Assembly: GCA_964418645.1 (NCBI GenBank)
Contig: CAYQME010000009.1
Span: 1 to 57,570, forward strand
Source of the DNA: JAADHG01 sp964418645
GTDB lineage: Bacteria > Bacteroidota > Bacteroidia > Flavobacteriales > Flavobacteriaceae
Direction of reading: 5' to 3'
DNA length: 57,570 nt
In this document: in pieces, positions 18,695 through 27,347 of the stretch
Layout of the letters: every line of letters begins with the position of its first letter
Position numbering within the stretch: the stretch's first letter is position 1
Made by a program: the position numbers and the translations under genes
Notes under the pieces: model-generated
The model's input: only the letters and a program-made list of their open reading frames with translations
What the model was told of the DNA's origin: nothing
The model's database searches: none

Positions 18695-19633
18695 CTAGCT
18701 TCTATTATTAACCCTTGGGTTATCTTTTTTATCTGTTTTTTGCTTTCGCTTTTTGTTTGTTTTTGATTTCTCTGAGTTTCCACTCCCAGTTCTCATGTAC
18801 TGGATATACCCTATTCCTTCAAACTCGTAATAGGTTCCAGACGTAGGATGAAACAATTCTATAAGCCCATCATTAATAACGTTTAATTCAAAATATTCAT
18901 TGTCAAAAAAGTCATAATCTAGTGTTAAATTTTTTAAATAGTCATTCCCTGGAACATCTTGTACACCATAAACACCTATATAGTCCCAAAAAATATTACT
19001 TACATTACTAACACCTATATCTTGAGAACTTCTAAATGTAGAGTCGCTCCCTCCTGCTAGAAACTGTAAATAATTTTCATTATCAAATTCATTAATGGCT
19101 CCTATTTCGCTTGTATATGTTTTTTCCCAAGCTTCATACTCTTGAAGAAAATAATGGATATTATCATAAAACACGAAATCATAATCAAAATTATTTCGCT
19201 GATATCCGTTTAAAAAATAGGATGTATCATTATTTGGGTTGTACAATTCTATAGTATTATTATTTACTTGATAAATATCAAAAGTTTGAAATCCATCAAT
19301 ATCATGATTCACATCAAGAATCATATCATATGCACTATAGTTTCCTACAGGGATTCCAAAACCATCGCCTTGGTCACCAATACCAACTAAATTATTGTTT
19401 GCATACAAAGTGCCGCTTCTAAAAGATAGCGTAAATGCTATTTGTAAAAAAGGAGTTTCTCCAAAACCAGTAGTTTCGTTAATATCAACATACCATAACT
19501 CGTATGAATTTAATAATTGATTTAAAGTAATGGATGAAGTATCGTTAAAATCGTCGATAATTACTTCGGTATAACATGAGGTAAATAATGTTGCCACTAA
19601 GGCAAATCCTGAAAGTAGTTTTAGAGTCTTCAT
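18695..19633 (-). CDS. Lipoprotein of unknown function
   Basis: 312 residues with a lipoprotein signal (MKTLKLLSGFALVATLFTS-Cys20). The mature part is Asn/Asp/Tyr-rich and appears to contain two related halves: 'SITLNQLLNSYELWYVDINE' near the start and 'HYFLQEYEAWEKTYTSE' in the middle, each followed by a beta-rich 'IELYNP/IELFHP' block. It ends in a very basic Lys/Arg tail (KTNKKRKQKTDKKDNPR). I recall relatives annotated as 'nicotinic acid mononucleotide adenyltransferase', which looks like a carry-over from adjacent nadD: no HxGH motif is present. Function unknown. Confidence 0.7.
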   Translation of the reverse strand: MKTLKLLSGFALVATLFTSCYTEVIIDDFNDTSSITLNQLLNSYELWYVDINETTGFGETPFLQIAFTLSFRSGTLYANNNLVGIGDQGDGFGIPVGNYSAYDMILDVNHDIDGFQTFDIYQVNNNTIELYNPNNDTSYFLNGYQRNNFDYDFVFYDNIHYFLQEYEAWEKTYTSEIGAINEFDNENYLQFLAGGSDSTFRSSQDIGVSNVSNIFWDYIGVYGVQDVPGNDYLKNLTLDYDFFDNEYFELNVINDGLIELFHPTSGTYYEFEGIGYIQYMRTGSGNSEKSKTNKKRKQKTDKKDNPRVNNRS

Positions 19634-19731
19634 AAGCGTTTCTTTTTTAGTTATAATAATGTGTTTTCAAATTGCGTGCCAAAAATGTAATCTGTTGATT
19701 GTCAACTCTATTTAAAGCGTGATATTTTGTG

Positions 19732-19739
19732 TATTTTTG
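19732..19739 (+). promoter_or_regulatory. Probable -7 box for gpsA
   Basis: TATTTTTG matches TAnnTTTG and sits 23 bp before the gpsA ATG. A TTTA at 19711-19714 could be a weak upstream box. Confidence 0.4.
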
Positions 19740-19762
19740 ATAACATAAATTTTTACTTTAAA

Positions 19763-20764
19763 ATGACTTCAGAATTAAAATACGCTGTCTTTGGAAGCGG
19801 AAGTTGGGCAACTGCTATTGTGAAAATGCTTTGCGAAAATCTTGATGAAGTGGGTTGGTATATGCGTAGTGTTTATACCAAAGAGCACTTATTAAAACAC
19901 AAACACAACCCAAACTACTTAAGTTCTGTAGAGTTTCATTTAGAGCAACTAAAACTAAGCAACGACATTAATGAAATTGCAGAATATGCTGATGTGATGA
20001 TATTTGTAATTCCATCAGCTTTTATTAATGCTGAATTACAAAAGTTAACTATTAATGTTTCAGGCAAAACAATTGTATCTGCAGTAAAAGGTATTATTCC
20101 AGAAACTGGTTTGCTCGTTGGTGAACATTTTCATGATGTTTATAATATTCCGTTTAAAAATATCGCAGTTATTGCAGGACCTTGTCATGCCGAAGAAGTA
20201 GCGCTCGAACGATTATCTTACCTCACTATTTCTTGTGCGGATTCGGTAAAAGCCCAAAAAATAGCAAATAATTTATCTAGCAACTATATAAAAACCAAAA
20301 TAAGCGACGATATTATTGGTGTAGAATATGCTGTAATGCTTAAAAATATATATGCCGTTGCCGCTGGAATTGCACACGGATTAGGTTATGGCGATAATTT
20401 CCAGAGTGTACTAATGAGCAATGCAATACGTGAAATGAAACGTTTTATTAAAAAGATGCATAAAATGAAACGTAACATTAACAACTCTGCGTATTTAGGA
20501 GATTTGTTGGTAACGGGTTACTCGGTGTTTTCACGTAATAGAATGTTTGGCAATATGATTGGTAAAGGATACACCGTAAAATCGGCGCAAATGGAAATGA
20601 ATATGGTAGCCGAAGGGTATTACGCTACAAAAAGTGCGTTTTTGCTTAATAAGCAAAATATAAAGAAAACGCGCCTCCCAATTATTAATGCGGTTTATGG
20701 TGTTTTATATGAGGGGAAAGATGCTAAAAAAGTGTTTAAAAAGTTAACGGAGAAGTTAGACTAA
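19763..20764 (+). CDS. gpsA: Glycerol-3-phosphate dehydrogenase [NAD(P)+]
   Basis: 333 residues from the ATG at 19763, giving MTSELKYAVFGSGSWATAI with the nucleotide-binding glycine motif at the N-terminus. It makes sn-glycerol 3-phosphate from dihydroxyacetone phosphate for phospholipid synthesis. VIFVIPSAF, SAVKGIIPE, VIAGPCHAEEVAL and EYAVMLKNIYAVAAGIAHGLGYGDN (catalytic Lys region) are family motifs. An upstream in-frame Met at 19727 would add 12 residues that do not resemble the family. Its stop is 12 bp before the AtoE-like gene. Confidence 0.93.
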   Translation: MTSELKYAVFGSGSWATAIVKMLCENLDEVGWYMRSVYTKEHLLKHKHNPNYLSSVEFHLEQLKLSNDINEIAEYADVMIFVIPSAFINAELQKLTINVSGKTIVSAVKGIIPETGLLVGEHFHDVYNIPFKNIAVIAGPCHAEEVALERLSYLTISCADSVKAQKIANNLSSNYIKTKISDDIIGVEYAVMLKNIYAVAAGIAHGLGYGDNFQSVLMSNAIREMKRFIKKMHKMKRNINNSAYLGDLLVTGYSVFSRNRMFGNMIGKGYTVKSAQMEMNMVAEGYYATKSAFLLNKQNIKKTRLPIINAVYGVLYEGKDAKKVFKKLTEKLD

Positions 20765-20776
20765 TACCAACATAAA

Positions 20777-22174
20777 ATGATTACGAAACTAGGGGAGAAG
20801 TTCACGCACCTTTTTTTAAAGTATATGCCAAACGCATTTGTGTTTGCAATACTTTTAACTATAATAACAGGGGTTGGTGCTTTTATTTGGCTAGATGTTA
20901 CACCCCTAAAAATTATTCAATCTTGGTACAATGGTTTTTTTGACCTCCTTGAGTTTGGAATGCAAATCGTATTAATAATTATTACTGGTTTTAGTATCGC
21001 CTTATCGCCAACAATAAAAAAAGGTATTGATAAACTCACTGTTTTTATTAATAGCCCAAAACAAGTTTATTTTTTGGTAGTTATGATTGGCGCGTTATTA
21101 TCATTAATTAGTTTTGGTTGGATTGTAATTACTTGTGTATTAGCTAGAGAATTAGCGTTACGGGTCAAAGGGATTAATTATCCCTTTTTAATAGCCTGTG
21201 TGTATATATCATTTGGTAATTGGGTGTCTGGATTATCGAGTTCCATTCCATTATTATTAAATACAGAAAAAAATTATTTAATTGAAACGGGGATTTTAAC
21301 TGATGTTATTCCTACTTCATATACTTTAGGATCGCCTTTAAATATGGGAATGATTGTTTTATTTATTGTAATAGCTCCTTTATTTATGGTTTTACTAATT
21401 CCTAAAAATAAAAACGGAAAAGAGTTAAGCGATTTATTAGAAACAACCGAAAAGACCAAAGCAATCTCTATTAAAGCCGAAGCTTTAAGTTTAAAACTCC
21501 CTTTTAAATCAGTCTCAGACACATTAAACAATAGTAGTTTTCTTCAACTGATTATTGTAATTATGGGGTTGACCTATATTATTTTTCATTTTAGTACCAA
21601 AGGTTTTAATTTGAATTTCAATATCATGATTTTTATTTTTTTAATCGTTGGTATGCTCTTGCATAAAACACCTATGCGTTTTGTAATTGCAATGAAACGA
21701 TCGTGTAGCAATATCTCAGGAATTATATTTCAATACCCTTTTTATGCTGGTATTATGGGTATTATGCTATATACAGGATTAGGAGCAAAACTTGGAGAAT
21801 TATTGGCTTCATTCGCTACTATAGATTCTTACCCTTTTTACGCTTACGTAACTGGAGCTATTGTTAATTTTGCAATCCCTTCAGCGGGTGGTGAATTTGC
21901 TGTAGTGGGACCAAGTATTATTAATGCAGTAAAAGAAATTGGTGTTGGCTTACCTCAAGAAGAAATTAATGCAATGATATCGCGAGCTTCTCTTTCAGTT
22001 GCTTATGGCGAAAGTTTAAGTAATTTATTGCAACCGTTTTATTTACTGTTAGTCTTTCCTATTATGGGTAAAGGTATAAAAATACAAGCCAGAGATGTTA
22101 TGGGGTATTTGGTTTTACCATTCTTATTGTTTTTTCTAATTCAAGTAATGATGGTACTTTGGACGCCAATTTAG
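20777..22174 (+). CDS. AtoE-like short-chain fatty acid transporter (TIGR00366 type)
   Basis: 465 residues with about 12 hydrophobic segments, an inner-membrane permease. The start MITKLGEKFTHLFLKYMPNAFVFAILLTIIT and the later 'SFGWIVITCVLARELALRV', 'SFGNWVSGLSSSIPLLL' and 'AIVNFAIPSAGGEFAVVGPSI' fit the AtoE/TIGR00366 family. That family is thought to import short-chain fatty acids such as acetoacetate or butyrate; the substrate here is unknown. Its close spacing to gpsA suggests co-transcription, though no metabolic link is obvious. Confidence 0.82.
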   Translation: MITKLGEKFTHLFLKYMPNAFVFAILLTIITGVGAFIWLDVTPLKIIQSWYNGFFDLLEFGMQIVLIIITGFSIALSPTIKKGIDKLTVFINSPKQVYFLVVMIGALLSLISFGWIVITCVLARELALRVKGINYPFLIACVYISFGNWVSGLSSSIPLLLNTEKNYLIETGILTDVIPTSYTLGSPLNMGMIVLFIVIAPLFMVLLIPKNKNGKELSDLLETTEKTKAISIKAEALSLKLPFKSVSDTLNNSSFLQLIIVIMGLTYIIFHFSTKGFNLNFNIMIFIFLIVGMLLHKTPMRFVIAMKRSCSNISGIIFQYPFYAGIMGIMLYTGLGAKLGELLASFATIDSYPFYAYVTGAIVNFAIPSAGGEFAVVGPSIINAVKEIGVGLPQEEINAMISRASLSVAYGESLSNLLQPFYLLLVFPIMGKGIKIQARDVMGYLVLPFLLFFLIQVMMVLWTPI

Positions 22175-22247
22175 AAGAAATGAATCTAAATGATTAGTTT
22201 TAATACCATTAAAATATTAATACGAAAAAGTTTTTAAATGTAATTTT

Positions 22248-23156
22248 ATGAATTTAAAAGTCGCAGCTGCTCAACTATCCCCTTTTTATTTAAACAAAGA
22301 AAAAACCGTTCAAAAAGCCTGTGAAGCTATTTTAGAAGCTGGGAAAAAAGGCGCTAAATTAATTGTCTTTCCCGAAGTGTTTATTTCAGGATATCCTGAT
22401 TGGGTATGGCTTATTCCCAATAGTAAAGGTACTGTTTTAAACGACCTTTACATAAAACTTGTTGAAAATGCTGTTTCAGTTCCTGACGGAGTAACAGATA
22501 AATTATGCGAAGCAGCAAGTTCAGTCAAGATAAATGTTGTAATTGGTATGCATGAGCTAAATTCTGAAACAAGTAGTACTAGTCTTTACAACAGCCTCTT
22601 ATTTATTAATGACCAAGGTGTTATATTAGGAAAACACCGCAAGCTAATTCCAACAGGAGGCGAGCGTCTTATTTGGGGACAAGGAGACGGTAACAGCTTA
22701 TGCTCTTATGACACTTCTGCTGGGAAAATTGCGGGATTAATTTGCTGGGAAAACTTCATGCCACTAGCAAGAAACGCCATTTATGAAAGTGGTGCACAAA
22801 TATTAGCTTCCCCAACTTGGGACAAAAGCACAAACTGGCTTCAATCTATGCAACATATTGCAAGAGAAGGTGGGCTATTTGTAATTAGTGCTTGTATGCC
22901 TCTCAAAATGGATGATATTCCTGATGACTACGAATTTAAAAAACTTTACCCTGAAGGAAAAGAATGGATAAATATTGGTAATAGTGCTATAATAGCCCCG
23001 AATGGAGAAATTTTAGCAGGTCCACTGGAAGCTGAAGAAGGCATTTTATATGCCGATATTAATTTACAACACATTATTTCTGCTAAACGAATGTTTGATG
23101 TTGTTGGGCATTATGCAAGACCTGATGTTTTTAATTTCAATGTAAATACTAAATAA
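22248..23156 (+). CDS. Nitrilase-family carbon-nitrogen hydrolase
   Basis: 302 residues. The catalytic triad is visible: Glu43 (VFPEVFISGYPDW), Lys132 (GKHRKLIPTGGERLIWGQGDG) and Cys166 (GLICWENFMPLAR). 'GYPDW' after the Glu and 'ERLIWGQGDG' after the Lys place it in the true nitrilase branch (R-CN to acid plus ammonia) rather than with the amidases or beta-ureidopropionases. Cytoplasmic; the natural nitrile is unknown. It lies 73 bp after the transporter gene and could be part of the same transcript. Confidence 0.87.
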   Translation: MNLKVAAAQLSPFYLNKEKTVQKACEAILEAGKKGAKLIVFPEVFISGYPDWVWLIPNSKGTVLNDLYIKLVENAVSVPDGVTDKLCEAASSVKINVVIGMHELNSETSSTSLYNSLLFINDQGVILGKHRKLIPTGGERLIWGQGDGNSLCSYDTSAGKIAGLICWENFMPLARNAIYESGAQILASPTWDKSTNWLQSMQHIAREGGLFVISACMPLKMDDIPDDYEFKKLYPEGKEWINIGNSAIIAPNGEILAGPLEAEEGILYADINLQHIISAKRMFDVVGHYARPDVFNFNVNTK

Positions 23157-23204
23157 ACTTTAGGGTAGAGTAAAAATTGTTATGGTGCTTTGCAAACCTC
23201 TTTT

Positions 23205-23212
23205 TAACTTTG
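23205..23212 (+). promoter_or_regulatory. Possible -7 box upstream of the cassette-like element
   Basis: TAACTTTG matches TAnnTTTG. Transcription would start at about 23217-23221, exactly where the left repeat begins, so the repeat would be the 5' leader of the small ORF. The nearest TTTG (23189-23192) is only 12 bp away, so the match is partial. Confidence 0.3.
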
Positions 23213-23216
23213 TAAG

Positions 23217-23297
23217 AAAAAAACAACTACCTTCGTTAACGGTCGATATCACCATCCTGTGTTGAACTTAATTATATCTTAACTATTGACTTTCATT
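23217..23297. repeat. Left copy of a cassette-boundary-like repeat
   Basis: It aligns with 23668-23756. The first ~51 bases (23217 onward, beginning AAAAAAACAACTACCTTCG) match the right copy at about 80% with a 2-nt gap. The final block TATATCTT at 23273-23280 also matches. The centre is about 15 bp shorter than in the right copy. Its 3' arm is too diverged to form the clean outer stem seen on the right. Confidence 0.65.
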
Positions 23298-23310
23298 TGA
23301 AACGGGCACT

Positions 23311-23586
23311 GTGAGAAAAAATATAATAGACAATCCTTGGAATAATATCGGAATATTATTTGCTGTAATTATAGTATTTACAATCTTTACAATGTCTGCT
23401 CCGAATCTTGACAAAGCAGGGCTTGGTGGACTTGCGAATTTATTTTTTCCTGCCGTATTTGGAATAATAACAATATTGATTTACTTGATTTCAAGAATAT
23501 TTATCAGAAAATGGAATTGGATAATAACTATTTGTGGAACTATTTATATGGGATATATCTCTGTGATGTTATTTTTTGTTGGTTAA
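23311..23586 (+). CDS. Small membrane protein of unknown function
   Basis: 91 residues starting at a GTG, 14-20 bp after the left repeat. Three hydrophobic segments are evident (~13-32, 39-61 and 68-90), with a basic stretch RIFIRKWNW between the second and third. So it is a predicted three-helix inner-membrane protein. I do not recognise a family. It lies between two copies of the same repeat and has no gene partner on either side in a shared operon, which suggests an accessory, cassette-borne gene. The GTG start is the best available, as no in-frame ATG precedes the first helix. Confidence 0.6.
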   Translation: MRKNIIDNPWNNIGILFAVIIVFTIFTMSAPNLDKAGLGGLANLFFPAVFGIITILIYLISRIFIRKWNWIITICGTIYMGYISVMLFFVG

Positions 23587-23667
23587 TTGTGAATGAAAAT
23601 CGACTTTTATAAATCTAAAAATTAAATGTAAAATGTTATACTCGAGTCCTTCCAGAAAGTTTTAACT

Positions 23668-23760
23668 AAAAAAATAACTAACTTCGTTATTGGTATATAA
23701 CCAACCTATGCTAAACTTATTCTAGTATTAAAACTGACTATATCTTGACCAATAACGAAA
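23668..23760. repeat. Right copy of the cassette-boundary-like repeat, strongly palindromic
   Basis: Outer arms TTCGTTATTGGT (23683-23694) and ACCAATAACGAA (23748-23759) are a perfect 12-bp inverted repeat 53 bp apart. An inner hairpin, TTGGT-ATATA-ACCAA, can form in competition at 23690-23704. The layout (outer pair, unpaired centre, imperfect inner arms) is similar in style to integron attC sites, but the canonical GTTRRRY/RYYYAAC core is not present. It lies 10 bp after the stop of the sulfotransferase-like gene on the opposite strand. Confidence 0.7.
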
Positions 23761-23769
23761 CTTTAAAAT

Positions 23770-25320
23770 CTAATACTTCAACTCTAGTCGTTCAGAACGA
23801 TATAATATATCTGATTGCCCCCAAGCGGGTGATCTATTTCCTCTTAGATTTTTGAAATGCAGTGTTGCTTCAAAAACTTCATTACCTGTTTCATGATTAA
23901 CTTCAATAATTTTAGCCGAATGGATGCCGTTGGGATCTATAAACCCTGAGGTAATCAAAATATTCTTAGTGTTGTGAAGAAAATCTACATCGCCTATTAT
24001 TGATGAATAAAAAGAATTTCCTCTTTCTTTACCATATTCCCAAACTTGAGTAACTGTTTTTTGTATTTCATTTATATGAAATTCTACAGCACGAGAATAA
24101 TTATTTTCTTCATTAATATTTCTGCGAGCACCATTATCAAAAACAATAAGGTTCCCATTTGGTAAAATCTCTGGAGCATGTTGTCCTAAAGGAAAATCAA
24201 AATCAGGAGCACTTTTTTTCCCTTGTTGAATATTATTGGCATATGTTTTACCATTAGAGTCTTTTGCTGTTAGCACAAAAGGGAATGGGCTTTTCCCTTT
24301 ATTATCCCTTCCTGATTTTTTCCAATCTCTTTTAGGCGCTAATATCCACTTAAGCTCATCATTCCAAGATATTTTTACAACTCCTTGATCTTTTCCAGAT
24401 ACTATAATAGTACTGTCTTTTGGATTAAATGCCAGTCCATTCATATGTAACCAATCTCCTTTACGTAAGAAATTTAAGTAATTGCGACTTACATCTAAAT
24501 GTTTGGCCAAATCCCATTCCCTTACAATCTTAGATTTTTTTCTGTCAAAAAGCATAATAAAGTCACTATCGGAAAGTACTTTTTCTCCATTGATGTTAAT
24601 ATAAGCATCTCGTTTCCCAACACAAACCAATAAATCTCCATTGGGCAACTCAACTACATCATGATGCATCCCGTAATTTGAATCAATCGTTGTTTGTTTC
24701 AAAAGCTTTCCAAGCATATTAAATTCGTAAATATTAAATCTGTCAACCATTAAAATAGTACCCTCTTTAAGTCTTTGAAACGGACTAACCATCTTGCCGA
24801 TAAAACTTAAATCTAAATACCAACGCACTTCCCCTTGGTCATCAAAAATCAAAGGAATGGAGTTGAACTTACCATAATTAGCAAAGTGAATATCGCATGC
24901 ATGCAAACCTGATTCCATTTTTGTTCGTTCCAATTTATTAATTTTAATATTAGGAAAGCCATTAGGAAGGCGATTGGTCTTAATCTTTACAGTATCTACA
25001 ATTTCTCCTCCATCAAATTTTAGATTCACAACCACATTATTTGTTTTATTGGGATAGAGCCCTACAACAGGTATACTTAAATTATCGGCAAATTTTTCAA
25101 ATGATTGTTCAATTGGTGTCTCACCTAAAACCTTTATGGAAACACGACATGGTTTTTCAGCAGTAATTTGAAGCAATGCTGTTAATGGAGATATTCTATT
25201 CGGATTTAGCTTTGCTTCTATTGTATATTCAAAATCAGAATCACTACAGCTTGTTAGAATAAAAAGTGTGAAAATCAAACATAAAAAAGAAATAAAAATT
25301 GAACGAAATTTCAAAAACAT
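23770..25320 (-). CDS. Arylsulfotransferase (ASST)-like lipoprotein
   Basis: 516 residues. The lipoprotein signal ends LFILTS-Cys25. An N-terminal beta-sandwich (~30-125) is followed by a propeller-like body with the arylsulfotransferase pattern: SNYGMHHDVVELPNGDLLVCVG, KGDWLHMNGLAFNP and LGQHAPEILPNGNLIVFDNG. ASST enzymes move sulfate between phenolic sulfates in the periplasm. The conserved histidines in those three segments may correspond to the E. coli catalytic set, but this needs alignment. It starts 14 bp after pheS and is probably read through from it. Alternatively it could be a non-catalytic propeller. Confidence 0.78.
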   Translation of the reverse strand: MFLKFRSIFISFLCLIFTLFILTSCSDSDFEYTIEAKLNPNRISPLTALLQITAEKPCRVSIKVLGETPIEQSFEKFADNLSIPVVGLYPNKTNNVVVNLKFDGGEIVDTVKIKTNRLPNGFPNIKINKLERTKMESGLHACDIHFANYGKFNSIPLIFDDQGEVRWYLDLSFIGKMVSPFQRLKEGTILMVDRFNIYEFNMLGKLLKQTTIDSNYGMHHDVVELPNGDLLVCVGKRDAYININGEKVLSDSDFIMLFDRKKSKIVREWDLAKHLDVSRNYLNFLRKGDWLHMNGLAFNPKDSTIIVSGKDQGVVKISWNDELKWILAPKRDWKKSGRDNKGKSPFPFVLTAKDSNGKTYANNIQQGKKSAPDFDFPLGQHAPEILPNGNLIVFDNGARRNINEENNYSRAVEFHINEIQKTVTQVWEYGKERGNSFYSSIIGDVDFLHNTKNILITSGFIDPNGIHSAKIIEVNHETGNEVFEATLHFKNLRGNRSPAWGQSDILYRSERLELKY

Positions 25321-25334
25321 AGTTTTTAATTTTA

Positions 25335-26354
25335 TTATAAAGCAGATTTAAACTGCTCCAAAAAGCGCACATCATTCTCACTTAATAAACGGATATCGCT
25401 AATTTGGTGTAGTAACAATGCAATGCGGTCTATGCCCATTCCAAAGGCAAAACCAGAATATTCTTTAGAATCAATACCACAATTTTCTAATACATTAGGA
25501 TCTACCATGCCACAACCCATAATTTCTAACCATCCGGTCCCTTTGGTCATTTTATAATCGGTTTCGTTCTCTAATCCCCAATAAACATCTACCTCAGCAC
25601 TTGGTTCTGTAAACGGAAAATACGAAGGGCGTAAGCGTATTTTAGACTTCCCAAACATTTCAGTGGTAAAGTACTGCAAGGTTTGTTTTAAATCGGCAAA
25701 ACTTACGTTTTTATCAATATATAAACCTTCCACCTGATGGAAAAAGCAATGCGATCGTGCAGAAATAGCTTCGTTTCGATATACTCTCCCTGGAGAAATG
25801 GTACGAATAGGTGGTTTGTTATTTTCCATGTAGCGCACTTGTACCGAACTGGTGTGTGTGCGTAATAAAATATCGGGATTGGTTTGAATAAAGAAAGTGT
25901 CCTGCATATCGCGAGCAGGATGATATTCAGGTAAATTTAATGCTGTAAAATTATGCCAATCGTCTTCAATTTCTGGACCCTCACTTACATTAAAGCCAAT
26001 ACGCGAAAAGATATCAATAATCTGATTCTTCACTAAAGAAATAGGGTGGTGTGCTCCAATTTGAATAGGTTCTCCTAGTCGTGATAAATCGCCATAAACA
26101 CCTTTTACATCCTCTTTGCTTTCAAGTTCTTCCTTTAAAGAAGCCACTTTATCTTCGGCTGTTTTTTTAAGCTTATTTACAATTTGCCCAAAGTCTTTCT
26201 TTTGGTCGTTTGCCACATTCTTAAATTCTGCAAAAAATTCATTAAGTAATCCTTTTTTGCCTAGATATTTAATTCTAAAGGCTTCAACCTCTTCTTTGGT
26301 TTGTGCAGTAAATACTTCTGCTTCTGCTATAAGGGCTTTAATTTTATCAATCAT
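25335..26354 (-). CDS. pheS: Phenylalanyl-tRNA synthetase alpha subunit
   Basis: 339 residues. It charges tRNA-Phe with phenylalanine as an alpha2-beta2 enzyme with PheT. The N-terminal coiled coil (~1-85) contacts tRNA. The class II core shows HPISLVKNQIIDIFSRIGF, EDDWHNFTALNLPEYHPARDMQDTF, RNEAISARSHCFFHQVEGL (motif 2) and FAFGMGIDRIALLL (motif 3). pheT is not adjacent, as is usual in Bacteroidota. It sits between a small conserved gene (37 bp upstream) and the sulfotransferase-like gene (14 bp downstream). Confidence 0.96.
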   Translation of the reverse strand: MIDKIKALIAEAEVFTAQTKEEVEAFRIKYLGKKGLLNEFFAEFKNVANDQKKDFGQIVNKLKKTAEDKVASLKEELESKEDVKGVYGDLSRLGEPIQIGAHHPISLVKNQIIDIFSRIGFNVSEGPEIEDDWHNFTALNLPEYHPARDMQDTFFIQTNPDILLRTHTSSVQVRYMENNKPPIRTISPGRVYRNEAISARSHCFFHQVEGLYIDKNVSFADLKQTLQYFTTEMFGKSKIRLRPSYFPFTEPSAEVDVYWGLENETDYKMTKGTGWLEIMGCGMVDPNVLENCGIDSKEYSGFAFGMGIDRIALLLHQISDIRLLSENDVRFLEQFKSAL

Positions 26355-26391
26355 GGTAATGCTTCAAAATAAAGAGTAAATTTAACAAATC

Positions 26392-26748
26392 TTATGTTAT
26401 AAACTCCGCTTCAAGAAAATAGTTTACAATAGCTTCTTTCATCAATACGCTCTGCTCTCCTGCTTTTAAATGCGGGAGCTCTTCTTTGGTGATATAATGC
26501 GGCCATCCGTTATCATCAAAATAATCAAATTCATAATAACCATAAGGCTCAAGTAACTTACAAATGGCAATATGCATAAGGCTTATTTTATCGTCTTTTT
26601 TATATTCTCGGTATAATTGCCCAAGTTCTTGAACGCCTATTAAATAAATAATAGCGTCCAAATCTAAGGGGGCTCCATCAGCAAATTGAGTAGACAATTT
26701 CTCTACTACTGTTCCCCAACGTTGTTTGAGTTGTTCGTCTCTAGACAT
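26392..26748 (-). CDS. Conserved hypothetical protein
   Basis: 118 residues, cytoplasmic, with no signal or membrane segment. It is acidic and partly helical, with a conserved-looking centre (DLDAIIYLIGVQELGQLYREYKKDDKISLMHIAICKLLEPYGYY) and 'DDNGWPHY' later. I believe similar proteins occur across Bacteroidota, but I know no function. It lies upstream of pheS in the same direction, so co-expression is likely. Confidence 0.7.
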   Translation of the reverse strand: MSRDEQLKQRWGTVVEKLSTQFADGAPLDLDAIIYLIGVQELGQLYREYKKDDKISLMHIAICKLLEPYGYYEFDYFDDNGWPHYITKEELPHLKAGEQSVLMKEAIVNYFLEAEFIT

Positions 26749-26797
26749 ACTTTTTATAGTAATTTGTGCGTTAACTTACAATGTGGCAAAGTTAATT

Positions 26798-26805
26798 TAT
26801 ATTTG
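26798..26805 (+). promoter_or_regulatory. Probable -7 box for cvpA
   Basis: TATATTTG, 17 bp before the cvpA ATG, is an exact TAnnTTTG match. On the opposite strand TAACTTTG (26794-26787) could serve the divergent gene. The two boxes nearly overlap. Confidence 0.45.
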
Positions 26806-26822
26806 CTAAAATTATTACATCC

Positions 26823-27338
26823 ATGAATATTTTAGATATCATTTTAGGAGCTCTTATTCTACTTGGTCTCGTCCGTGGTCTTTCCAAGGGTCTTTTTGTA
26901 GAAGTAGCTTCATTAGTTGCTTTAATTGCAGGTATTTTTGGTGCAATTCATTTTAGTGATTTTGCTTCAAATTTTTTAGAAAGTAGATTTGATTGGAATG
27001 AAAGAACTATTAATATTATTGCTTTTGTTATTACTTTTGTAATTATTGTTTTAGCCATTTCATTGGCTGGAAAAGCTTTAACAAAATTAGCGGATTTTGC
27101 TGCTTTAGGCATATTGAACAAGTTACTAGGAGGTGTGTTTGGGGCTTTAAAAATAGGATTAATCCTAAGTGTTGTACTTATGATATTTAATACCATGAAT
27201 AAAACACTTCCATTTATTGAAGATGAAGAATTACAAGACTCTATTTTATACAAGCCTGTGAAATCATTGATTCCTCTAATTTTTCCTTATCTTATTAAAG
27301 AAGACCTTCCTTCAGAAACTGCTAATACTGAAAATTAA
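26823..27338 (+). CDS. CvpA-family membrane protein
   Basis: 171 residues with four hydrophobic segments, starting MNILDIILGALILLGLVRGLSKGLFVEVASLVALIAGI, which is diagnostic of CvpA (colicin V production) proteins. E. coli CvpA is an inner-membrane protein linked to colicin V export and envelope robustness; its molecular activity is unclear. The C-terminal 30 residues are soluble. It stands alone and converges on the carbonic anhydrase gene with a 9-bp gap. Confidence 0.88.
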   Translation: MNILDIILGALILLGLVRGLSKGLFVEVASLVALIAGIFGAIHFSDFASNFLESRFDWNERTINIIAFVITFVIIVLAISLAGKALTKLADFAALGILNKLLGGVFGALKIGLILSVVLMIFNTMNKTLPFIEDEELQDSILYKPVKSLIPLIFPYLIKEDLPSETANTEN

Positions 27339-27347
27339 ATTTGCTTT

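Noticed and set aside
23683..23759. Canonical integron attC site
   Set aside because: The fold is similar in outline, but the GTTRRRY and RYYYAAC cores are not present and no integrase gene is in the window. Kept only as a cassette-like finding.
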